A program made the position numbers and the translations under genes. A DNA stretch of 64,000 bases from Owenia fusiformis (taxonomy: Eukaryota; Annelida; Polychaeta; Sabellida; Oweniidae). The notes beneath the pieces were generated by a model. It was not told where the DNA came from. It saw nothing but the letters and a program-made list of their open reading frames with translations, and did not search any database. The DNA is taken from the NCBI GenBank assembly GCA_903813345.2, contig CAIIXF020000003.1, forward strand, positions 19,666,931-19,730,930, read 5' to 3'. Of the stretch, positions 9,743 to 24,700 are shown in pieces; positions within the stretch are counted from its first letter, which is position 1, and every line of letters begins with the position of its first letter.

Positions 9743-12700
9743 GTAAGTTGATTTATAAATATTAAACAATTATGGTAAAGTCGATTTAAATATCAGTACT
9801 GCAATATAAAATTCATGTCTCTTTGGTTGCGAATGTTACAATGTTCATAAATGTGCACCCAGTTGAGCTAGTCATCTGAAACTTCTTTTGGAGTTGCTCC
9901 ATGGAGTCTAGTTTTTATGTGCAAAATAAGAAATCAGTCGTGCAACATTATGTGGGTTCTATGTGGGTACCCTTTGGTTTTATTTTATTAGTTAAAAGAT
10001 AGATTCATCTACACTCTTAAGAGAAACCTCTGAACTTGCTGACCCAGTCAGATCTTTTCATCAACGGAAGAATGGTTTTCTCTCTGTGGCAATTTTCTCT
10101 GTTTTCGTTGACTCAATATTGACCAACATTTAAACACTATTGAAAATTTCAATCAGTGAACTTAGAACCAGGAAGTGAAACCGTAAAAGTAACGAACAAA
10201 TTACATGTATATGAACCTTTGGAAGATTAGATCATGATGAATTTATAAACTTACACATATCTTTTTTTAATTGATGTGATCTTTCATTTTCATTGATACA
10301 AAGTCTCTTTATCATTTTAAATTTGAAAGACGTGGAGTAGAAGACAATCATTAACCAAAGCCCTTGAGAATTGATCATGAAGATGATACTTTGAATTATA
10401 AGAGGCCTTATGACAATGAGTCACCATTTGTTGCTGGTTTGCATCATATAAGGTTCAATTTAACCCTGGATCTGCATCAGTTTGTATACGTTTACTGCCC
10501 TCTGACAACAACCAGTGATTTTAGTTTTGTTGCTGATGATTGAGATTTAAATTATCCATAAGTTATTCTTAAGACCCCTTTCTTGGACTCCCCCCCCCCC
10601 CTCCTAAACTACATCCAGCTGCCCTACTTCACCTGTGTTTGTTTTATTTTCGGTGAAGGTAAAGTACATAGGGGAGAGGGGGGGGATCATACACAGTCTT
10701 GGAGCAAGACTAATCTAAAATATAGCTTTTGAGGTTCTATTTATGGGACTTTGAATATATGATAATATAAATAAAGGTAATAAATAGGTAATTGATCATA
10801 ATTGCTGCTCAATATTAATAACCTAGACTAATATTAAATATGCATCTTAATTCTACCTCCTTATAAATGATATTATTTTACCTGGGGTAATCCATCAGTG
10901 TCTCATCAGAGATTTTACATTTAAATTTTTTTTGCGACATATACATTTCATACTATACATATACTTTAAAGCTATGTCCAGACTGTACGTCATGATTAAT
11001 TTTTTTTATATTTTTTTATGAGTGTAGGCGTGTGTCTTGTTAAATATTAACTTATCAAATGACTGATGGCTAATGATGTTTTCACTTCAATTTGTAAATG
11101 GCAGATACCTAAATCAAAGTAAATAGTAGTGGAATACCATAAAATATCAGTTTTATATTTTGGGTAGGGCTTGCTCTAAAGACTAGACGATTTTATGACC
11201 AGTTTTATGAGGTTGACGTGTGGCACTGTGCCAAGCTCTCTAGTGCTGATACTGTAGTTATGTCTCATAGATTTATATTTTATTTGATGTTATCTGAGAA
11301 GTTCTCATGTCTTATGACTTGTTAAAAATATCTAAACTCTTCACCCTAATAATAAAGATCTACTCATGATGTTGTAGTTCAATATATTATTGTTTTTGGG
11401 ACATTATCTGAGATAGTAGGGAGTTTAATCTTGTAATGTTTTTCACAACCTAAACATGAACGGAAAATATTTAAGCGTATACGTATAGGTTGGCGTTTCG
11501 ATTTTATATGCAAGCTTAAACTCCCTTCGCTATTTAAATGAAAGACAAGAGTGGTCACTTTATCTCATATGTGTACTTTAACATTGTTGATAAATCTATG
11601 AACTTGAGGTCCACTCATTGGGTATCATCTATTCTCTGATATGGTTCTGATATGTATAAACATAGTGTGGTTCTGATTGCTTGAATGTCAAATTACAAAA
11701 TGATTAGTCTTTAATACTGAGAGAGTAGTTAGTTAATAAGCGTACTCTGGTGATTTGTAAAGATTGACACAATATGACTTGATTCTCATCGAGACCCAAC
11801 CTTCCATTTTTGTATGGGTTAATATTGATTTATTTGACATTATATAATATATCTTGATCCCAGATCATCAACTCCAGGGCTATATTAACATTATTGCACA
11901 TACATTTACTTATTGACAAAAACTGGTAACATACAGGTGACCTTTAGGATTTAATAAATCAAGACATTCATGAAATATCACATGTATGTATATACAATTA
12001 ATTGATATTATTAATGATAGGTTGGTTCAACTAGTTAGTAGGAATTAATAGTTATTAATGGGTTGTTTTGCTATTCCAGGAAATTCTGATATCATTATGG
12101 TGGGTGGATTAAATGGGACCACAATGGGTACTCCCATTAATGGGAGTGGGACCAACTCCAGTAGCCCCATGCTGGCGGCAGACCCCATGGCCATCACAGG
12201 AGGGACCAGTGGAGAACGTATACCAGTCAGTTCTATGGAACTTGGCCAAGAAGTCAGAGCTTTTAAGCGACCATTTACCGAACCTTCATTATCTAATATG
12301 TTTCAAAAAGAGACATTTTTGAGTCAGACGTTTTCAAATCCGGAATTACAAGTTCTGGAAGATAATGCATCAATGTCTAGTCATAGTCCAGTATCCAGCC
12401 CTGGACCCTTGTCCCCATCTTATACCCCCCAGACTGTCTCGTCCCCTGAAAATCTTCAGGGATTAGACCAAGACTCCCAACAGTCATTAATACAAAGATC
12501 TGAACACTTACATCTTAATTCGGATAGTATACATGGGGAGCATACATTAAACTTTCCTGGGGAGCATTATTTATCTGGTGACCATGTTTCTATGACGATT
12601 CTCACAAGAGACCCACCAGCTAGCACCACTGACAGTATTATATCGAACAATCAAGGCTTAACAACTGATACTATTTTAAGACAGCCGGATTTACAATTTT

Positions 12701-15700
12701 CACCTGGTGATAGAATTGGATTTATTCAAACTGTCGATTTTTCTGATGATGCCAACATTGAGAGTCCTAAAAAGTTGCGTAAGGGCTCTGGAGATGGAAG
12801 TGACATCTATTCTAGTGCCAGTGGGTCAGCTACGCCTGCCCAAACAAGTGCGTTTGACGCTGGGGCAGCATTATCCCCGGAATATATATTTCAAAAATTT
12901 GGAAAAGAGGATACAGCGACAGATTCTGATGAAATCTTTTCATTTGGTACATCACATGTTAAAACTGATGTGCCAGTAGGGGTGGTTACATATTCACCTG
13001 AATGTTTTAATGATGCAGTGGGAAGTACAATTGTTTCACCAAACTTTGAGATGCCCCCTCCCCCAAATCCTCCTGCAACAAGGTAAGTTGCAAAATAATT
13101 CAAGATTCATCGGATTCAAATGAAATTTTATATGAAATGCCAAAGGGGGTAAAATGATAAGAATATTGGAACAGTTTACATTACCCCACAAATTTCCAAC
13201 TCTGTATATATTATATTTCTAATTATTCTGTCTTTAACAATAATCTACGTTATCAAAAATCTTTTTTATTTTGGAGAATCTAAAAAAGTGTATTATGACT
13301 CATTGGATATAGCTTAATAATAAATGTTAACCTTCTTTCTTGAGTGAATAGTCATTAATAAATAATTTCTTTAAAAAAATATTGGATTCCACTCCCTCAT
13401 GAACATATTCACCATATACAATACCATATTCAAATTTTCATCATTTTTCACCAGAAAATAAAATTGTTAATATTGGTTCAGTCGAAAGTGCATTCATTGC
13501 ACTGAGTTTGACCTAAGCAATCCAATTGGCGACAATAAAAGATTTTTTATCAGATTTGGCCGAACAGTAAAATATTTTATCAGATTTGTCCTTTGAACAA
13601 CCTTTGGAAGTGATACAGATATTCATGTTTTCATTTATTTGGATATTTATGATTATTTGAAATATGTCATCATAGTTGTCTCCCTTTCCTCATATCTTGT
13701 TTTCCATGACTAAGTTGCTAAATGCAAAATTCTATTAGTAATGGAATTTCAATGACAAATATCAATATGACCACAAAAATCAACTAATACTATAGTTTTT
13801 AAAACGATTTATAGACCTTAAACATTTTCTTTTTATTCCTTTAACACAAGTCTGAAAGAAAAATATTTATTTTTAACTGTTGCCATTGTCAATTTGAAAG
13901 GACCAGGATATACATAAAGATTTTTCACTAAAATATTTATAAAAGCATTTTCATTTTAATGTGTAAAAATAACATGAATTGATGAAATAAAACTACTTTT
14001 GAAAAATATCAACATTTAAAATGCCCAACTTCCAGAAAAATAGCATAAATCCAAAGGATTAAAAACAGATTTTGACAGTGTTGATGCGCATCAAATTTGG
14101 ACCTCAACATGTTAAAAAATTAAAGGACTTTTCCTTTTCAAGTTATGAAGCCCCTGAGAATCATATGTGGCAATAAAGGTATTTCAACAGGTATAACATT
14201 AAAAATGCCTTTGGCCTTTTGTCAAACCTGGAATTAATATAAAATCATAGCATAGGAATAATATGACCTTTTAATGACCATTTTGGCCTAATAGAATTTC
14301 CTTTAACTGATTTTCTCCCTTGTCAAATATCCAAGGTTGATCCTATTTATTAAAGATTTGGCCTCAGAATGGGCTTTCAAGAAAATCCATGGTCTCAGAC
14401 TTTATACTTAAATTATATATGCTTACATAGTGCTTTCATTTCAAGGTAGAAGTTGATAAATTTGACCACCTGTGAAGTAAATATATGTACGATTTATCTA
14501 ATATCTACCTGTTGTTATTGGGCTTCTGCCACATGATAGTGAAAAGGTTTCTTATTACATTATATTATACAATAATTATTTTGCAAACATTAAGCTTCAT
14601 ATAGTTGATACAGGCCATAGCCAGCTTTTGCCAAGGGGGTGTTCATTTTTCAAAAAATACCAGAGGGGTTTACATTTGACCCAAAACTACTTGAAAATGC
14701 TCAGAATTATGAAGAACTGCATGATTTTGAAAGAATTTTGGGCCAGTGAGGATTCAGAATTTGAGGAAGGATTTGATGAAGCCATTCATCAATCCGTCCT
14801 TCATTTGACTCCGTACAATTACTTAAATACTTCTTGACAGATTTGGTTCAAATTTAAGCTGATGCCTTAGGAACATAGGACCTGAAGAACTGTGAGCTTT
14901 TCAAGATGGCCACTAAATTCAAATGAGACCTGCCTGCTAGGTTTAACTTAAAGGCAGCCATTCAAGTTTTCCCGAAACCTTGAAATTGTGTGTAGTCTTG
15001 TATACTGTTTCCTTTTTCCATGCAAACTGCTAGATAGATTTATTTTTTTCAAGTCTCTCTGATTTAATACCAGGTGCATTTTTTCATGAAATTTTCGGGC
15101 ATGTACTGATATTGGTCTCGCTTGCTTTTAGGGTTTCTAAACCAATGTCGAAAGCTCGTAAGTCTCTAGTCCAAAGTGAACGAAAACACAAAGAGCCATC
15201 ATTGAGTGTTAATTTCCCGTCAAAATCCCAAGGAATTGAACTGAAGATAACCAGCCAGCCCGAAGAGCAGCACAGGGCCCGGTATATGACAGAGGGCAGT
15301 AGGGGCGCTCTAAAGGATAGGGCACAAGGTCATCCGTCTGTTCAGGTATGTACTCTTATACTTGGAATATACAAAAAAATCAACCCTTGCAGAGCGTGCA
15401 AAGGTTCGATGAGAACGCCGCCACTAGAAAACTGCTTATGTTCCCCATCATCACCTGTGACGGGATATCAAAGTATCCAGTAAATTTGAATTAAGGTTAA
15501 GAATAGGGGTGAGGAATTGCCCCATTCTATGTTATTTGACCTCAGTATCAGAAGTCTGAATATACGTTGCACTTTTTGAAGAGAAGTACTCTCATACAGA
15601 GGTTTCACTGTGTACTATCCTATGTGATGTCATGGTGACAACGTGTCTAAAGTCTAGACTTGCACTTAATTAGCATATCACCTAGTGCCCACACTTTTGA

Positions 15701-18700
15701 TAAAAAATAAATAAAAAGTCAAGTTTATGAAATTATGAATGGCAATTAATTTGCACCTGTTAAAATACACTTAATGCATAGTGTACAATTAACAAATTGC
15801 AAGGACCTACCTCCCAATGATAATTTAGCCAGAGATGGGTGGTTAAAAATTGTTTTCACAACCATGTTAAAGTATGAATTAAATGGAATATCTCAAAACC
15901 TTATTGAATTATCAAATTGAATTTGTAAAAGTCTTTTTAAATTTCAACTTGAAGGTTGTCTTATCTTGTTAATTTCAATTTTTCAGCTGACAGGGTATTC
16001 CAAACCATGTAACATGCAGATATTCGTGGCAAGTGATGTCGGAAAAATCAAGCCCCATGGATTTTACCAAGCGTGTAAAGTGTTTGGGAAAACTACAACT
16101 CCTTGCTCCGAGAGAGAATTTGATAATACAACTGTCATAGAAGTTGAGCTTAACCCTGATACGGAGAATATTGCCAAATTGAGGTTAGTTTATTTTAAGC
16201 TACTCTGTATAATACCACATCTCCAGTCTTCTTGCAAGATTCATTCAATTTTAATGCAGTAGGGACCAGGTTTATATCAATGTTCTCTTAAAATCTCCCC
16301 CTAAACTGATTTTTCCCAATTTAAATGTTGGTCATTTTAGAGATCAATGTTTACTCATTATATAAACATGTACTTTTACTCCCTCTCAAAATGCAATTAA
16401 TTAGAAGACTCATTGATTTTTTGACCCGGTCCCTTATTCTGCAATAGATTGCTTTATAGCTGCCACTGTGGGTCATTGTTTGTGTGTATATAAACTCAAA
16501 TAGACAGAGACATAGATCTACAAATGTTTTTTACTATATAAACATTGATTCAATCAGATATGGACACGTACTTTACTTCAAAAGATTTAACTAAGACTTT
16601 CTAATTTTTTGAAAGATGAAAAACAAGCAGAGGGCAAAATGTCTGTATTTGCCCAGACATTCATTTTATTTACTCAGCTTCTGCCATATTAGGGCATGAC
16701 TATCACTTCATTGTTTTTGACTGAGACTCTTATCAACAAGTCAATAGTGTAAAAACAGATTGAAAAAACTTGATCAAAATAAGTTAAAATAAACAGGAGT
16801 CTGCTATTAAGTATTTGTGTTAAAGTTGAATGTTAGAGTAGTCTGGGTCGAGCATCCTTGCGTGGGACCAACAAAAAGGTGTTAACTTGTTCTCAGGGGA
16901 AATGTATAAACTTTCTGCCTGCTGTTCCCTCGAGCAGTCTTTTTCTTTACTATTATATGGGAAAAGAAGGAAGGGGGATCTCATATAATTAATGATGGTG
17001 ATTGTTACTTTGGAAAGAGAATGGCAGGGGATTACAGGTCTATATATAATGATGATTGCTATTAGCCATCCGGGAGTTGATTAGATAAAAAAAAGTGAAT
17101 ATTAACCAATCTAATTAAATAGAAAGCAAAAAATGAATAAATCAGTATCATTCACATTATAATAAATAAATTGTTCACTGAAAAAAGATCAGAAAAAGAC
17201 AACAGACTATATTGATTCCTTTCCTTATGTGTTGATGGCAAAGGTCTCCTAAATATGAGTTTATCTTGTTGCTGTATTTAAGTTGATAACGGTAAAGAAG
17301 TCCAGGTCAGCGCATCCTGCACTGTTGCAAACCTCGAACATGTTGGCAAGTTTATGACACAATAAATTATCTCCAGGATACAAGAAGTCATTTCGTGAAG
17401 TCACAAGTTTCAAGTAACATATTTTAGAAAGCCATCTACATTTTTTTTCAAGAGATTTTTAATTCATCGAATAGATTTTTGCAATTGATATCCCTAACAC
17501 TCCACAATTTGATGGAAGTTGTTGTTTTGACCGGAGTACTAAATATTTAACATTCTCGTCCTAAAACATGGTGGGATCCACATTCCACAGTCTGTACTAT
17601 CCCTTGCATTAGTACTTTAAAAGGACTCTGCTAAATCTAAATGGTATTGAAATAAAAAAACTAAAAAAACTAACTTGATCTTATTCCACTTATTGAAAGA
17701 GCAATGAAACATTTTGATGAAGAATACATAGTGTCATATTCAGTCCATTTGATTGGCTGCCAATTACTTCTGATTTGGTGCCATATAATTCTTAGTCTTG
17801 CTTCAAGGTCCTGGACCCCCTCCTTTATGTACTTCAACAACAGGCTGTCTTAAAGTAAATGGGGGGGGGGAGTTCAGGGTCTGGGCTATTCTCAAGTGCA
17901 AAAAATACTGTAAAAAGCCATATATTTTTCATACCTATATATGCCTTCTTATCTTCAAACAAAATCTTAATTTTTTTCAAGATTTAAAACACACCTATAA
18001 TGTTATATTTCATTTTGTATGTCTTGTATACTGTCGCTATTTGCCAAACTCTTGACCAAATATTTCATTGACAAAGTAGTTTATAAAGGCACTTATAATC
18101 TCAGATAAGGAGATTATTTACGGGATGTTTCTCTTATGATATGTTTTTGGTTTACAAAGTATTATTGTACATAGAACAAAGTACATCAAACAATCATAAG
18201 GTATTTTGATCATGGATGTTAATATACAAGGTCTGTGTTATTTCAAAACTTGTGTGCACTAGTTAAGATTTTAACAGGACAACTGTCACACCCGGATGGA
18301 TGCCATTAAAATGTGTGCAACATTCCAAATTTTTGTACAGTGAAACCTGTAAAGTGGAACACCTAGAAGTAGAACACCTCTGTTAGTAAAACACTTTTCA
18401 GCGTCCCAACAACAACTGACTTAATGTAAAATGAACTTCTATAGTCTATAAGTGGAACTACTCCCAAGTAGAACACTTTTTATTAGAGGTACCAAAGGTG
18501 TTCCACTTAGACAGGTTTTACCAGTTCAAAATAATCTACTCTTTATATCAAGGTTGATATTATTGATTAAAGATTGCTAGCGTACATCAGTTGTACTCTG
18601 AAATACCTTTACAAAAGACCTGACCTATTTTTTTTATTTCTATTGGATTTTTTTTTTCATTAAAGTACACATCATTTATTTATTTATTCATCATGATGCA

Positions 18701-21700
18701 TTACTGAGAGAATGAACAACAGAAAGAATGAACAACAGAAAGAAAATGTTAAATTTGTGCATAAAGAGAATGATTTATGAAGTAATCGTGAATTAAATCG
18801 GGGTCAAACCTTGAAATTTACAATGAGATCCAAAATATACTTTAAAATACTTTTTTAAGTTCAGGCCAGTCTCTTTTTCATATGATCTTTTTTCTAAAAA
18901 GCCCCTTTTCAATAATAAGGCTTTTTGAAAAAATAGGTATGGTATTGGAAGAGTCTTGGTGTAAGGTTTAATCAAATGATTTTAACCTAAGCCTATTTTT
19001 AAAATAACCAATTCTGGAAAAATATTTTATGGCATCTTCAAGGTTGAATCAAATGCATTTAACCTAAATCTGTTTTTAAACAAGCAGTTATAGAAAAAAA
19101 TAATGTCTGCATCTTTAGCTTATCAAATCATCTCACATTCTGATAGGTTTAATCTCACTATGGCAACCAGGTATCTTACCCTAGCAACCAGCTATCTAAT
19201 CCAACGTGATTTCTCTAATGAAGCTGGCCTTTAAATCCAAGGTCTCCAACAAGAAATATGTTGCTAAAATAAACCTCTAATGAGCCAATAAAATGGTGGC
19301 TCTCATATATAAGACATGTTACGTATAGAGATTCTTGCCTTTCATTTTGATAAAATACTCTACTGTTTTTAGAATCCTAGGATTTATGTTTTACTTCCAA
19401 AGTCTTATCTTCTTTCTTAATTGCAATTTCTGTTTAGTGCCAAAAAGATATAAAGGGAATCGTTACTTAACTGTTTTTGATTGCATTTGTTATTTAAACC
19501 TGAGAATAGTATAAATTAAATTGCATACAATTCATTTTTAAATATAAATGGTCATGTCAAAACTATGAATTGAGTAATTTCGCAGCATTGCAAGATAAAT
19601 TCTCCATTCTCGCTAATTCTCTCTTACCAGCGATAAAGAATATGGGATATATGGGTCTAGATACAAAACTAAACATGTACAATGTATACCTTTTTAAGGC
19701 AGGCCTTCATGCTGATTGCATGCTTGTCGCCATTATCGCCATTATCCAAACCGCTCCTACTTGACAACCTTAAGAATCATTACTACAGAAAACTGCTTTC
19801 CCATTCATACATAAAAAACTGTGACTTAAAATCACATCAAGTAGAACCTATAAAGTGGAACACCTCTGTAAGTAGAACACCTCCATTTGTAGAATAGTTC
19901 AGTTCTGTGATTGTTATGTGGGATGAACCTCCTTTGGTTGAACACCTCTCAAATTGAACATTGTTAATGGAAATCCTAAAGGCATTCCACTTATTCAGGT
20001 TTTACTGTACTGTAGACTACTTATGAACTTATGATATACCAAATTTAAGTTAAGTAAATTCCCTATCCATTGGTATATAATATGACGTATTTTCATTAAG
20101 AAAACCAATATTTATTTTTGAAATACGAGTGTCCCATTTTTTGGACCACCCTGTGCTTGCCTGGAGAATATAATGGCTTCATATTATTATCATAAAAAGC
20201 ATGAACATCTTGAATTGCATGCCTGTCGTCATTATTGTTCCTATTAGTCAGTATACTTCAATCAATTTGCCAGAGTGCTGTTTTGTAATAAAAGCACCTT
20301 AAAGCACATGAAATGCAATGTTTTTGTTTCAAGGGGAATCGATAAAGGAAACAAAGGTTTAAGGGCAGGTTTAATTACAACTGCTTTAACAGGAAGGTTA
20401 GGGCAACCTTGAATTCACCGTCACATGATATAGCTCTTGTTTCTGTTTAATCTGAAACCTATACTCTTGATCTGGATATTTTGAAAATCAAGGTTGGAAA
20501 ATTGTCAATAATATATTGATTCCTGGAACCTTTTTCTAAGTACTTCTTTTGTACAAGTAGAGATCTATATGATAGATGGAAGTGCATAAAAAGAACAATT
20601 ATTTCTTGTTAGCTAGAATACTCTGGTCGATGCTTTTTGTTTTGTTATCTCATTTAAGGTAGATGCTCTTTATCTGATAATCTTTATTTATAGTTTCATT
20701 AATGTTTGATCAAAAAGGTTTGTACTATCAATGTTAAAGAAGAGATTTTTTAATGACAAGGATAGACAGCAAGTCTTGGTCTAGAGCGGGACTTCAAGAA
20801 CAGTCTCGATATCTGAGGAGACATCTTCTTTATTCATGAACAATGGCAAATATACAAACCTCAGTTTTACAGGGAAGAACATGGTTTGAAATACACTACA
20901 CTTGATATAATACAGTTCTTTCTGAAAAAGTAATTTAAAGACCATAGTAAGACTCATCTGTATTTTCTCATTCAACTCTTTTATAATGTAATATTAGAAT
21001 TGTTTACAAACAGTGAGGTCTGCTTTGCTTGAATAGAAATGAGAAATAATATCTGCATATAAGGCACCATGCCATAATCCTATTAGTTAGACATATATCA
21101 ACTTTATTTTCTACTTTAATCTGATAGATGTAGATTAACGTCCAGAAAATGCCACGGTGACATAAGTCCGTCTGCTTAAATTATTTAACTCATTTTCTTT
21201 GAATCAAAGTCCTGATTTTCTGGCTTTTCTATATAATTTACTACATGTACATGCGGATGACATTTCAAAACATGACGAGGGTCGAATATTTCTTACAGTT
21301 TTATCTCCTCGAAAACAGGATGTTTTGTACCTTTTACCTTGTTATTGCATTGTAAAGTATATAAATTAGTAGTACATGAAAAATGAAGGGTTTAACATCA
21401 AACATCATGCTACAACAAGTCCAAAGGTTGTAGCACCTTTAAATTCAGAGCTACCTTTGTGCACTCTATCACTTATTTTTGTTATGTGATATTCACGTAT
21501 GGTATTGCAGTATTGAATTAGTGAATTCAAGATAACAGTGAAATAGCATGTTCTTTTTTCAATGATCCATTCCATAAATATATGTATAAGTAATTTATTT
21601 GCTATTTCTTGGGAACTTAGGAGGATCGGATACAGTCCCTCACACAGATACAAGAAACACCCAAAATTTCACCTGTTTTACATATACCAATTACCTTATT

Positions 21701-24700
21701 TCACACATTCTGGAAGCTGTGTATTACATTGATTAGACTTAGTCTTAAACTCTTCCTGTCATATACATTCTAATTTGAGTGGAAATCACAAATCATATTG
21801 CATCCTCATTTCCCTCTTTAGAGACTTAAATGAACCCAGAAGAGAAATGTCAGAGTTATGTTCAAGTCCGTCTGCATATTGGATATTTATTCTACCCATT
21901 TTCTCTAGAATTTGAATAAACTGTCTGCTTTTCTTGGATTTCTATATAAGTGTTCATTACAAGACTGTTTACTTTATTTCTTGCTGATTTCACGAGGAGT
22001 TCCATTGTGTGTTTTGACCATTATGGAATTATGTACAGTAAAACCTGCCTCAGTAGAACACCTCCTTCAGTACCTCTAAAACGTGTTCTACCTGGGAGGT
22101 GTTCTACTTTGAGAGGTTCATTTGAATTTGAAATTAAGTCAGTTGGTCTTGGGACATTCCACTAGCAAAGGTGTTCCACTTCTACAAGTGTTCCACTTAA
22201 CAGGGTTCCCTGTATATTTTTTCTAGAGAAGACTGATGATATTAACATAAGGAATTATTTATGAAAAGCTCCCTTGATTAACTTCACCTTCTCTATTTCC
22301 AGTTAATTATTTTTTGGCTATCTTTATGCTTCAATGTTTTATGTTCCAAATCTCTCAGGTCTCGTTCAGCAATATCTTCTAGGAAATACCATCATCAAAA
22401 ATGATTCATAATAAGCTATGAGTTCATATCAATATTATATCATAGTCTTGGCTCAGGCCCAAGTAAAGTATGTATCTCTAACAAAAGTACACTGGTTAGT
22501 AGTTCAATCATTTTTCTTCATTTCAATGTACAATGTATTTGTTTAGCTAAGGATATGAAATATGCAGTTGAATTAAAATTGAAATAATGTTTTTGCAAGG
22601 TATGTTGACATTTTCTTGACATTTAGCCTTAACAGAATTTTCAAAATGTTGTCTGTTTAACCCTGCTCCCAAGATTTTTTCTCAACGACCTCTTGAAAGT
22701 ATGTACACATTCATGAATGAGTATCACAATGTGAAAAACCTGGATTAGGAAGACTTTTATGTCTATAGCATATTTATTTTTAAATTGTAAAGGTGGGATC
22801 TACATTCATTCTGCTTGATGTCATTCTAACCAGATCTCATATCATACCATTTATAAAATATTGCAATTCCTGAACATCTGTGGACATTCCTAGGAGAGAT
22901 TGCAGTATATTTACATCAAATGTGTATGTATCACTTACGAGACTTTATCAAAAAGCCAGAGTTGTTTATTTAAGTTTTGCCAATAGATGGAGGGGAGTCT
23001 AATACGATCAAGTGCAAGGATTGGCTCCCAGAATGCAATCTCAATATTTTCAACCAATGAATCTGATCTTAAAGGATGTCATGATTTTCACTTCAAATTT
23101 TGAAATTTATTTCAAAAATTAAAAACACACAAGAAGTGATAAGACATTGGCTCGAATCTTTTGGATTGCTGGTTATAATGACTTTGTTACCAGTTTAATA
23201 TCAGACATTCGAACATGACTGTATTCACGCCTTCTATAAACTGTAAACAAAGTCAACATTTCACCCGGGGTATATTCGCGACCAATACCCCTGGTAATAC
23301 GTGTAATTGTTCGACGTCATAACGGTGGTCGTAGTTATGGCAGACCATCGAAACATTTTGGTGAGTTTTCATGTTCGAATCGTAATATAGACCTCATAGC
23401 AGGGGTAATATCGTCGAATACACCCTTTAGGGCTAGGCACAAAAGCTTTTGAACCCCTCACTCCCTTCGGTCGTTCGGGGTGCAGAAAACGTTTGTGCCT
23501 AGCCCTGCGGAGTGTATTCGACAATATAACCCCTGCTTTTCGGTCTATATTTCTTAAATATGTCACTCTGACATTTTTTTTGAGATTGCATTCTGCTAGC
23601 CAATCCTCTTTGATCAAATGCAAGGTTTAAGAGCCTTCAAAAAATTTTGTAAGGTATGAGATTTGCAGCTATTCTATAAAACCTCAAATGAATCACCATT
23701 GCAAAATGTGATTACTAGAATCAATATTAACATCTTGACTTATAGTCTGAGGTATTCCATACCTGGGGATTCAAAGAATAACAATCAGCATTCAGTATGC
23801 AGTATTTACATGCAATTAGAGTTACTTGTACCTTTAACCCCATTCTGATACTCAACACATCTTTCTGTTTTTCTACAAGAAATATGCTAATGATTTCTCA
23901 TGATGCTTTAACTCCCTCTCTCAAAATATTCTTTTTCTCTGCACACTTAATAATAAATATGCTAATGATTTCTCATATCATGCTTTAACTCCCTCTCTCA
24001 AAATATTCTTTTTCTCTGCACACTTAATATCATTTTTTTCTGAATTGTATTTGTACTTACACATTATCTAACTAGTACTAGACCCGTATTTTTCTCAAGA
24101 GCAAAAAACATGATAATTTACAGATAAATCATTCTGTTGTGAAACTTATGGTGATATTAGAATAGTAAGCATCCGGTAATGAACTCTTATGCCTAGCACT
24201 AGCAGAAAACTGAGTCAAGGCTAACTCAACTATTTATGATGGTTGTATTAATAGAGCATCTTCCACCCACTACACTGGATGTGTGAAGATGATTTAAAGC
24301 TAGTTTTTAACCAATACTATATTTGATTGCTCAGCTTTAACTGAATATATTTGGTTATACCACTCTAAGTCCAATTACATTTGTATAACATGGGTCTATA
24401 ACAACGATATACAGTGGAGAGTGGTATATCATCATCGTATACAACTCCTCCGTATACACTCCAGCGTATACCACTGTAGAAGTGCATTCTGGGAACTAAT
24501 GAATAAAAAAATCATGAAAATTTTCATGATTTCCTAGAATCAAGTGACGTCATAAATGGTTCGAGATCAACATCAGCATTATTGAGCTATGGGATATTTT
24601 TATGGTTTTATTAATTGTTGTTATGATTGTGTTTGAATCAACTGTAATTGAACTTAGAGTGGCATAATAAGATTATATTATGGTTCATTCTGTATATCGT

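Noticed and set aside
15346-15480. Continuation of the Rel exon as coding past 15345
   Set aside because: A consensus donor (cag|gtatgt) and exact phase to the next exon show the frame beyond is intron.
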